Below are positions 25,301 through 37,300 of a stretch of 64,000 bases of DNA, one piece after another. The stretch is from contig HG738138.1 in the NCBI GenBank assembly GCA_000499405.2, positions 21,834,824 to 21,898,823 on the forward strand. Reading direction: 5' to 3'. The stretch is from Onchocerca volvulus (taxonomy: Eukaryota > Nematoda > Chromadorea > Rhabditida > Onchocercidae). The stretch's first letter is position 1. Each line of letters starts with the position of its first letter. The position numbers were made by a program, and so were the translations under genes. The notes beneath the pieces are model-generated. The model was not told the origin of the DNA and did not search any database. It saw only the letters and a program-made list of their open reading frames with translations.

Positions 25301-28300
25301 TTGTATCGGGAATTGCTAGAGTTTGATGAGGTTTGGTAAGAGCAGTTCGTAGGATACCGACGATAGCAAAAGAATTGGGTGCCCTAAGTGATCAAAGCAA
25401 AGGATTGAATGCCCTGATTGATCAGAGCAAAAAATTAATGAATAAATGAATTCCTTCAGATAAGAACCTTTTTATAGTGAGTGAATCCTGGCACAATTTA
25501 TAACATATTATAGCGCAAAGCAAGATAATTCACGGAATGTCCAACTTTAGCACAAAGGGATCATGTTTTCTGCTTGTCAACTATAGCATTATTTACAACA
25601 TAGCATAACATAGCATAACACAAAAGGAGTTGTTTACTCCATGTCACCATAGCACAATACAATTTACACATGTTGATTTTAGCATAAAGGTCAAACGTTT
25701 GTTTTTAACATTGATATTTCTATAATAAAATATTTTGATTAGTTGAATATATTTATGCTAAAATTATTTCGGTCTTTTCCAACAAGACTAATGATAGCGA
25801 ACGAAAAATTGCAGACTGCTGTTTTGTTTCGTTCAGGGTTAAAATCTTTCAAGAAATAAACTGAATTTAAAGAATTCTAACTAAATTTTTTCAATTTCAT
25901 GCTAACTACTCATCAAAACAAGCAGATGACATATTTTAGAACATTCCACTCATGCGAATTGTTATGTCCAAGAAACAAACAAAACCCTATAATGCCAAAG
26001 TTTTAAAGGAAGGATGGATGATGCACTATACCGATCGCCAATGCACGGTTAATCTTTGTTATTAATTAATTTTTTCTAAAATATTGGTAAATGTAGAGGT
26101 AGTTGTAATTTCAAAATTTATTGAAGTTAATTAATTGACGGAACTAGCCTTCCGAGCTAATTTAATAAAATGTTCAATTTTACTTACTAAATTCCTCACA
26201 TTTTATTGCAGCGTAAGAAACACTACTGGCGTTTAGACACAAAATCAATCGTTCTTTATAAGGACGATTCATCAACGAGATTCTACAAAGTTAATAGTTT
26301 GAATTTTGTTTCTAAATTCATTTTTTAATTTAATAAAACCAAAAGGAAAATTTGACGTAATATTAGTTTTGAAATTCCTTAGCAAATTCTAACTTTCATG
26401 TTGTACAATTTTTTAAATTTTTTTCTTCAATCGTATTCTGAATAATTTGAAGAATTCTAGGAAATTCCGCTAAGTGAAATATTGGATATCAAATATGCTT
26501 CGGATCATAATCTCAATAAAGCAGCTCATTTTTTAGAGATTCAAACTCGAAAATCTACCTACTACATGAGTTAGTCAATTTCTTGAGATAACAATGTTAA
26601 CTTGTGTGCATGAATACGAGCTCAGTAGATAAGAACAACATATTTATAAATTTAATATTTCAGTATAATTCAGTCACAACAAATTTCAATTTTTATTTCT
26701 TAAATACCGACAATAAGATAGTTATAAAATAGCGAAAGTATTCATTCTTCACAAAATATATTCATTTTTTTAAATTGATAAACAAATTTTGCTTAAATTT
26801 CACATAAAATTTTCCTGCCATTTCGAAAATTAGATTTTGGAAATTTCAGAATTTTATCTAATTTGGCATTTCTGTCAGATGTGATTCTAATTTAACAGTT
26901 CCTTTTGCTCTCTTTGAAATTTCTTCAGTTTTTGCTAAAAGCAAAATAAATGCCAAACAATGACGAACATCAAAGTTTCCGTGAATCTTTTTCCATGTGA
27001 TTTCTTTCCATTTCAATTCTTTTGGGATAAAAGATAAATCATAATAATTAGTATATTGGCCTCTGGTCTAATTTAAAGTTTATTGGATCATTTCCATGCT
27101 GTCAACGATTAAATAGAGAGTGGAGATTCCAGGTTTTTTTCTTTTTTTTTTTAAATTATTTTTTCCTTGATATATAGTAAAAGTTTTGCCATTTTGATCG
27201 TATGATATTTAGTTATATTTGCCAAAACGCATGACTTAATTGTGAACAGGAGAACTTTTCCGCTTATATTTCCCATATCATTCAGATAGAATTATTTGAC
27301 ATCTCATTATAAACAAGTTTGCTGAAAAAGTTGATTTTGAATTGGTATGACAAAAATGAATTCTTTAGTACTAAAGTTTTTAGTGATCGATGGAAGAGTG
27401 CATCTTCCTTCATAATAGAAACACTAATTGAAGTATATCCAAGAAAATTGATCATGGGATTGTTCTTTCTTTGGTGCTAGTAGAGAAGAATATTCGGCCT
27501 AAATTGTCGATTTCTTTAGAAACTGCCGCTGTATTAACCTGGGTCGTTGTAGAAATTGATGTAGAAAAAGTTATTCTAGAAAACTCATAATAAAAATCTT
27601 GTTGGAAAACCTATCCTGCTTCGAAATCCGAACCTTATAAATTCTTTTATACACTCCTCCACTCCTCCTCTTCCTCTCCTGATCTCCAACGTGTAGCCTC
27701 ATGATTGGTCGAACTCGCTTTGTTTATCTGTTAATCGGAACGTTTCGGCAGTAAATATATTTATCGTTTCAGCGGAAAACACGTTTATCCTTTTTTAGTC
27801 GACATGTTTCTCCCTTTAGTGGTAAACATGTTTATCCTTCTGTTTACTGTTTTGGTAGTAAACATGTTTTTCCTTGTTAGTCCAATTGAACCTGTTTTCG
27901 TGCATCTTGAGTTTTAACGTTTCTTGTTTGCATTAATTATATTTTTGGATTTTTCTGACAGAATTTGAAAAAAAAAATCAACCAACAAATCTTTAATTAC
28001 TTTACAATTTTAGTAAATTTATAACTAAACTCTGGTAGAACTAAAGTTTTCATTTATTTCGCAATATATAATAGGGAAGTGAAATCCAACAAGTTCTGGA
28101 AGACAAATAGATTTAGATATATTGTGGTGCTAAGGCCAAGTACCTTAGCTAGTTTACACATACTTATAACATATTAGATATTAAGAAATGCCGGAAGAAA
28201 TTTTTTTCTAAAAATTCACTCGTCTAAGTTGAGGAAAGATATTTACATTTTAGTCATATATTTAAAAGAAATCAAATAATTATATATTTTTGTTATAAAT

Positions 28301-31300
28301 TTAGTAATATAGCTTTTGTTTAACTTCAAGTTCTTCTGCGCTGATAATTACGAATAGAGTGAGAGGAAGTGAATTTTCTGTAAATAATATATTTTTAGCT
28401 TCCCATCAATTTTTTTGGATTGGTATTTTTAAGTACCTAAAATGGCGCCATGGAGAGGATGATCATGTTATTAATATGGTGTCTATGAAATTCTGATCAA
28501 AATCCGAAGTTTTCTTTCATGACAAAAACATGTTATAATTGTATCATAAATCAAACAATATGTCAAATCGATATTCATGAAATTTTCTTTCTTATTCCTG
28601 AGAACGCTATTTTTACTTCTCATATGTCTGCATAAGAATTTTAAAAATTATCCCGGAAAAATCTTTCTACCGAATTTCCTGATCAGTTATCGTAAGGACT
28701 ATTTCGTTTTGCTGCATTGAAGTATTTGGCATTTTGAAATTTATTTAAACCAAAGAAGATACATTTAACCTATTCCGTGAAATCTAAATGATAATAATAT
28801 GGTTATGTTTTTTAATAAGGAGGTTATAATCCGGGGAAAATTTTATGTTTTACAAGAGACTCTGCCAGAATTATCCATTAAATTTTATAATTCGATGGTG
28901 TATATTCTAAATTCGGCCACATAATCTCACTATTTTATAAAACTAAGAATGTTGTAAAGTTTGGCAGTAAGGGATTTCCACATGAAGTGAAGGCAATTCC
29001 ATCGCATTTTCAAATTTGCAAAGAGAGTGCAATAACGCAGCTGCAAAGAGTTTGCATGCAACGTGCATGTGATTCATGATTTATAAATACAAATATTGTT
29101 TGATTCCAAATACATCCAATTTTATTTCATTAATAACTGTTTGATTAAACAACTTCCTTTCATTTCAATGCCTTTTTTCAAAAAATTTTTTTGACTTTTC
29201 ATTTTTTTAAGGAATTCTTGAATTGCTTACAAAAATTTTACATTTGATCAGTCAATGCATTTTTTGGCAAAGGATCACTTTCAATTCAATTCATTCGAAA
29301 TTTCTTTGCTTCTAATAAAAGATTTTTGTTGGAAGAAATTTTTTCATTTACATATCAGCAACCATGATGATTAAAAATCTCTTTACTGCTACCAATTTAT
29401 GCAACAAATTAGTGTTGGGTTTAAAAATTTCGGTTATTTGAGATCTTATTTTAAACTGTGATTGGCAGTGACTTAAGAGTTTGGCTTGAAAGTTAATAGC
29501 TTTTAAAAACTAATTCTTTCCACTCATTCTTTTCGTATTATTAAATATTGTCTGAAGAGCATATCATTCTTCATTTTATAAAATTGAAAGAATCAGAAGA
29601 CAAACTGGATGGAAATGTAATGATTTTTGTCGTTCATTACTTTCTAGATGCTGTTTTCCATTTATTGTTTATTTATTGTTCTTTTTGAATTTTTTTCAAA
29701 AAATGATCCAAACAATTTGTTCCACCAAATCTCACGAAGTTCTTCGTATGATTCATTTTCTCTCAGACAATTGTTTTCCTCCTCGCTTTTCTGTACTGTT
29801 AAATTCTTCAATTTTCATATCTTCGATATTCTCCCCATGCTAATTATAACTGAATAATATGACCTATTTCAGTATGAAATTTTAACACATTTTGTAGCTG
29901 AAATTGGACGATGAAGAAGTGAAATATTAACGTTAGTTGGGATTTGAAATTTTGAGACATTTAATAGTTTAGTTGATAAAAGGCATGAGTTGATAATGAA
30001 TTCAATAAATTTTCTGTCAACATATATAGTTATCAGTGTTTTTAAATTCCTTGCACAGTAGTTTTAGAATTTTTCGCAAACATTTAAGTTCTGTGAATTG
30101 AATTTCTGATTTCCTTATGAAATCTTCTGTTGGAGTCATCTTATTTATAAATATAATCCATTATTTTTTCTTCATAACTTAAGTCCAGATTTTGTTTTTG
30201 TCTTTCTAATAAAATTAATGTAAAGACAAATTTTTTTTATTAGGTGTATATTAGTATATAGTTTTATAACATTTTATTCATCAAATATATTAAATAAATG
30301 ATTTATTTAATGGATGATTATCAGCAAGTAAAACAATAAACTTTTTATTAATTCAACTAAAAGAAGAAAAAAAAAATAAAAAGAATGAGCTTTTCCGATT
30401 GGTCGGGAACAGGAAATGAACTTTTCAAAACAGTTTTGTTATTACAAAAATGAAAAGGGAAGTAAAAATGTTGAAAGTCATTTGTAATGTTATCAATTAA
30501 AAGAGACGTAAAAATAAAGAATGAGTGAGAAGCAGCGCCTCATTAATTAATTTTTTGATTCTAATATTTTTTAGAATTTTGATAAAAATATATGCCAATT
30601 CATTTTGCCTTACCATTAAGACTAACAATTACGAACTTCCATTATTATTATTAAATATTTGCTACTTCGTTATTGAAATGAAGAACACTTCAGAAAATTG
30701 AATTGTTAGTTAATTACTTATTTCTCTGTTTTTCCTTTCTCTCTCTTTCTTCTGTTTAGTGAAATTGATAACAAGTTTGTTTTGCTTGCTCAATATAATA
30801 TTTATCTCATTTTTAATTCGATCGGTCAGATCTCAATGGTTTTTGTAGTATCTTAATGATTATGCTTTTAAGAAAAATGCTTTTTTTGCGGTAATTATTA
30901 GTTTTCCATAATTTGATTATGCTCAAAGTCAGCGAAGTTTTTTTATTTCTGAAATAATTATTTCTATGAGAGAAAGCCACATATTCAACATTTTTTCAAT
31001 GATTAAGCGATCATTAAAACTGTTGAGAAAGATTCGAATTAGTTTAAATTAACTGATAATGGATTCAGCTGATGGTGTATAAAAATTTCCAATCAGTGAG
31101 AGTTTCGAGAAAAGGATCGATATGTATATATTACAAAATAGAAATTTCAATCAAATACTGGGTCAAGTTTATCAAGTTTATCAGTGGTAATCTTATGCAA
31201 TGGCAGTTTTAGAAATGCCCAGCTCCAATTTTAATCCTTAAGCTATAAATTTTTGTCTTTCTAACCTATTTCTCAGTTTTTTTTATACATAGCTCACAAT

Positions 31301-34300
31301 AATGTAGAAAATGCGGGCCCATTTTGCTTTGGAAGAATTGAAATTGAGTACATCTTAATTTTACTGTCTCAAAACTAATTTTACCTGATGACTCTCTCAT
31401 TATGTTTCAATTTAGGATACATAATTCAAACTGATGAAATTCCATAAATAACCTAATTTACGCGTATGATTCTTGTGCTAGGATCCATCATAAAACCACG
31501 AATTTCTTTTATGAAAGTACGTAGCGTTATTTTTTCATCCTTCATTATGTTTCAAAAAAAATATTGACAGAACATCTTATTACTACATTTTTTAAATTTT
31601 TTATATTTGTATTTTAATAAATTAAATTGATTCTCAACGGAATGGATACAATTTGTTATCGGTTTCATTACTTCATTTGGCAGAATTTATATTCAAGCAG
31701 TAAAATTTGGTCCTTTGAAAAATCATCACTGCATCATTAATTAAATTTGGAAAGATTGTCTTAAATTTGAAGAAATCACATTAAAATCAGTTCTTTGATA
31801 TAATTAATCTTTGCGATCTGTTCATGCCGCATAATTGAATTATTTAGTACTGTTTTAAGTAATGTAAGAAAAAATTATATTTTCAGTAGTTCCATTGTAA
31901 AAAACAAAAAAAAAAAAAGCCAATTTGAATTGGAAGTTATAACGACAGTTATTGTTGTAGTTTTTTAAAATTTGTTTGGAAAGGAATTTTGTTTTTTGGA
32001 ATGAAGTACCATTAAAATTGCATCAAATTTTAGAGTTGTTTTTATTCTCTCAATAATGATAGATAGCATTGGCGTGAGGTAATAACTTTAATAGAAGCAG
32101 CCAAATATTTAAATATAATTTGAATTAATTAATCGGTGATAAATGAATGATATCATGGCTAAAGATTTCTCATCATAACTTACTGTAGCAACATTAACGA
32201 CATACTGAAAGCAAATTTTCTATTCTTTGTTCGGTGGACTTTATTTTCGTTATAATTTTCATATCTGATTGAATTCTTTCTTTGAAATTTTAATAATCGG
32301 CATTGAAGGAAATATCGTAATTTAATATTAATTGGATGATAGAAGTGTCATAAAATGTTTGTCCCAGACGATTCCAAGAATGCTGTGGCACTTTAAATAC
32401 TTGAAAACTTTCAGAATTATTAAGAACTCATCATCTTTAGCAATCTATAAATTTGAATTAAATAATGCAGAATGACAAATAAATTTCAATTAAAGTTCCC
32501 AAACTCTATCTTTATTAAGTGATATTGTTAATCTGTTTCCGATTTAAATTCTCATTCTGCTAAATTTATTTGTATCGAAATTCAACCAAAATCAATCTCA
32601 TTTTTTTTTTTTTTTACGTTCTCATTAAATTCTTTGCTTCTTTATAGGCAAGATTTATTTGGGATTCATCATTAAATTTTTAATTTTTATTCAACAATAA
32701 CAATCCAGGATTCTTTCATAAATATTTGTGTATTAATATGCAGATAAACGAAACAAGATTGCTTACTCGTTGCTGTGACCTCGTGTCCGGGTGCTTAGTG
32801 ACAGACGGTGCTTATTGTCATTATTATCGCCTAACTTTCGGTTTTTTGATATTTAAAAAACAAAAAAAGAGTTATTTTAAGAAATTCTCTCAATTTCCAC
32901 GCGCAAGCTATAAAAATACAAATTGCATGAAACAGAATAACTTACAATAAACGCTACAATAAAAGTAATATTTCCATTTTGTCTTTCAAAGAAATTCTTT
33001 TAAAGCGATTTTTCGATTATAAATTTCATTCCATAAGAAGAAAAATGCTGCCATTTTGGACAGGAGGAATAGGCGGATTTTGATTCAAAAAATTATGGAC
33101 CAACTGAAATGAAAAAAAAAAAGCAAATGAGCGAAACATCCAATTTTAGAGAACTAATTATCGTTTTTGTTACTCTCCGTCATCAGACTTGTATTTTTAT
33201 CATCCTATCAGTTTTATATTTGAAATAGCAATTTTGGACGATATTTTATCTAATTTAGCTAGTTTATTTTTAACTCTTAAATGTATTTAAATTTTAAATT
33301 AGCATCTTTTCATCACATTGGATTTTCGAAAATTATTCCCTAATACATTAGTCTTCTTCCAATTAAAATTAAAATGATGATAAAAAAAAGACAATACCGA
33401 TCCATCTAAAATATTGTGCGATCATGGAATGTACTTGCTTTATCGCTCCTGTTATCACCATTTATTAATGTCATACTTTTTGTCATACTTTTTTTGTTCT
33501 ATAAATGTCATATTTTTTCTAGAACATCTTTCGTGATTACTTTTCAAAATCAAATTTTTCGCAAAACCTGGACGTGTTTTTGTAATTACAGATCTGGTCT
33601 TTATAGTTATAGAGAATATTTTTCAACTTATCGCAATAAAACTATTGAAGGAATATTTGATTGACAATATAAAGTTAGATTTTATTATTTAATTAGTTGT
33701 TCCTGGCCACCCTCCGCATGGACGATCCAAATCTTCGTTTGTTCAAAATCTTAAATATCGAAAAGTTCTTATCTTTTACTTGAAATTTTGACAGACGTTG
33801 CATTCGAATACGCGCATATTTTTACATACTTTTTATATACACGCGTTGGTGTAGCTTATAAATTGTAACTTAATCTGGTTAAGTAAAAAAAAAAAAAAGA
33901 AAAGGAAAAACGCATATTTCTAGTGTTCGGGAAAAAATCTGGTAGTTTGCGATTTGATTTGTAGTTTGGTTGAATTGAAGATTGATTTTTGTATTGTGAT
34001 TCGGCTAGGTCAGCAATAGATGTGGGGAGGTTTTTTTGTGTCTTGTATGATAGAAACGAATCCTGTTGAGAAAACTTTTACTGATTGATGAAAGAGTGAT
34101 GCTTCGTAACAAACAATTATCAGAGAATATCCAGGCAAATTGATAACTGGGTTATTCTTTCCTTTGTCGCTGGTAGAGTGGAATACTGCTCAACTAAATT
34201 GACGAATTGTTGCTACCGTAATGTCGCTTTGAACTGCCGAACCCTGGAATTCGGACAGTTGCTGTTGCTGCCATCGATTCTTGTCGTTTATCTGTGAACT

Positions 34301-37300
34301 GAAGCGTTTTAGCGGTAAATATCTGTATTTTCTTTTTGAAACTGTGTTGCGACACATGACCTTTAGTACTTCTTGTGTACAATTCGCCCACATCTAATAT
34401 GTTCAATTTTACAATGCTTGTGGATGTACAATTTTTTTTGTCGTTCCACTGTCTGTATAGATAAAGAGATTGTCTGGTTTGCCGACTCTAGAACAAGCAA
34501 CATATAATTGTCTATGTAAGAAGCAATCGGTCTCTAGATCTAAACTGCACAATTCCAAAGATTGACCGTGAGCTTTGTTGATGATAAATGCGAACGCTAA
34601 TCGAATTGGGAATTGCAATTGCTTAAACTGAAATAGCATATCCATTGGAATCATAGGAATGCGAAGAATGAGGACAGCTTCATCTTTCAATGATCCTGCC
34701 AAGATTGTTGCTTCTACATTGTTCATTAATTTTTTTACTGCAAACCGCATGCCATTGCAAAGTTTTGGCTGGTTGATATTTCGCAACATGATAATTGGCA
34801 CGCCGATTTTCAGTTGCAATACATGCGGCGGCATCCTTGGCAGATCGATTGGATTTAGATCTTCTATTTGATGAGGAACCGCTTCATCTGCTTCCATAAC
34901 AGTGTTGATGGACTTTTATGTGACTTTCTCGCTTTGAGTGTTAGACTGAATAATATTTTTATGTTCGTAGACGTCTTTGTTCTTGGCCGCAAGAATAGTT
35001 AGTTCACTCAGCCAATCACGATTCATATAATTGGCTTGAATATCGGGAAATACTTTTTCGAGACAATGAAATTCATCAAGAATTCAAATCAGTCAGCAGT
35101 TTTTCGTTCCTAATTTCCAGCAGATATGAGAAGATCCCGGTTGATCGATCGTTTTGCAGCTGGATACGCATATTTGTAATTAATTTTAACGTCTTTAAAT
35201 GTTGCCACAAAGTAAAATATTTTAGGCCAGCATTTATTTTGTCCGCTGGTGTCGATCAAGGAAATACAGGTGATGCCTGAAATCTCCTGCAAGCAATATT
35301 ACTGCGTTCCTAAATGGTCTGATGTTTCCAAATCTTGCAATGATCGGTCAAGGACCTGGAGCGATTTTTTGTGTGTTGTTGTTCATTCATCCCAAATAAT
35401 AAGTTTGCATTTCTGCAAATTTTTCACATGCCGGATGCCGGGTGCTTTGGAAATGTTGCATGTGGGAGTTTCAATGAATTGCACGTTCAATGAGAGCTTC
35501 AAAGCGGAATGAACCCTTCTTCCATCTAGTAGCAATGTTGCAGGTATTCCGGACGATGCAAGAGCTAAGACTATGTCATTTTGGAATCGAATTGCTGCCA
35601 GAATTAATATAATTAGGAATGTTTTATTAGATCCTTTTGGCGCGGATTTCTCCAACCCTGTCATTGAAAGCTTTTATATTTGATTGCACCTACGAATTTT
35701 GTTCACTTCATCGAACGAAGCAGCAGATCGATTCGGTGATGGCATTCCTAATTGACTGAGAACTTTGTTTGTCATTTCTAATCACAGCTTCATTGCTGGT
35801 TATGTAACTTCCAGCCTGAAACTGTGCGATTTCATCGATATGTGATACCGCATTCCTATCATTTCTTTCTGGCTGCCATGTCGCTGCCTTTATTCACGTA
35901 CTTACAAATATATTTGATCGATTTAGCGTAGTCACAGTATTCCATGTTTGTGTGCGCTTGTATGTTTTTAATAGCAACGGCGAATATGGAACAATCCATC
36001 TTTATTCATTTTGATGTGATCTTTCCGCATTTTTATGGTTGCTAATTTACCGCCATATTCCGCTAATCTTCTGTATAAAGGACATCCATCGTTTCCTGTA
36101 CTGTGTTGGATACTAATGCTTCGAAGAAATCGCTTACTGCATTTTGGATACATTTATCGATATCGGAATCGGATATTTTAGCGCATATTACATCATTGAT
36201 TTCATTTGATTCTGTTACAGGTGTGATAAGTGGAAATAAAGCAGGTGTATCTATATAGAAACACTCATCTATTCGAATGCAACCTTGTTGCACTTTAGTC
36301 GGTGAAGAGCTTGAAACGTTTATTTTTCAAAATGAACAACGTAGACGAAGTCAATAAATTCAGTCCGCTCACTTACTTTCATTGTCATAGGTGTGACAGG
36401 CAAGGAAAAATAGATATTTCTACATTAAAAAAAGCGTCTACTCAAATACAACATTGTCTCAAAATTTGAAAGCAATCGGTTGAGAGATTGCAAAGTTGCG
36501 TGCCAAATAACAGCAACGGTAATTTATATTTTTACTATAGAGATATATTAATAATAGTGTAAATAAGTAATTTACTTCATTTGTAAACTACAACTTTTCA
36601 TTAAATGCAACGCTACTTCCGTTTTTTTGAGAAGTTTGATTTAAAAATTCCATGCTTAATTATGTCAGTATGAAACTTCAGCGATATGGACATTATTTCT
36701 GGCTTTTAATACATGTTGTTCCTTGATTTTTTCAAGTCATTTTATTAATTTTAAATAATTTTTTGAAGCCATTTTGTGATTTTCTTCTTTATGTTCGCTA
36801 AAAATATACATTCGAATTTTTTTTAATGAATTTTTTGCGGGAATAGTTGCTTATTTCAAGATATAATTATAAAAATGTCAACATTTGAAGGTTACTGTCG
36901 TGGTTGTGCGTATATTATGTTTGTGGTACTATGACATACCAAACCAATGTAATATCCAACAATACGATGTAATATTCATTTGACATCATTGCTACGATAT
37001 ATGGCAAATATACAAAGATCTATACAAGATTATAGCACAAAAAATATCACGACTATTATCATAGCTACTGATAATAGTGGCTGCTAGCACGTCAACTTCA
37101 TCATTACAAAGTTACCAGCAATCGAATGCCACCTGCTCATGATCCAGTTCGTCAGATATTCCTGTGAATTCAGGTGAAACGTCGTCAGACGAATCCAGTC
37201 GATATATTATCAGATATGCAACATTGATTGTCGCAAAATAATCAGATTGATAGCATCGCTTATATATCTATTTCTGTTTCGGTATTTAATACAATACAAT

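Larger units (their letters stand above)
33690..36545 (-). mobile_element. Decayed, internally deleted Helitron in the PKD intron
   Basis: A rolling-circle (Helitron) transposon remnant on the strand opposite to the host gene. Reading right to left: possible 5' flank with TCTATATA-type words and GCAATCGGTTGAGAG (36236-36545), Rep fragment (about 35870-36150), helicase fragments (34409-35780), 3' non-coding part (33840-34400), and a left flank with an inverted copy of the terminal word set (33730-33830, TTGACAGACGTTGCATTCGA). Intact Helitrons are typically 5-6 kb or longer. Here the Rep tyrosine motif and the helicase P-loop lie only about 250 bp apart, so much of the Rep-Hel middle is gone. 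Stops and frameshifts rule out activity. The exact termini are not resolved. Confidence 0.75.

Noticed and set aside
34659..34871. 70-codon plus-strand frame
   Set aside because: It is the antisense shadow of the Helitron helicase C-terminal fragment.
36063..36293. 76-codon minus-strand frame beside the Rep fragment
   Set aside because: It shows no Rep similarity and overlaps the non-coding terminal word set of the Helitron. It is probably untranslated flank.
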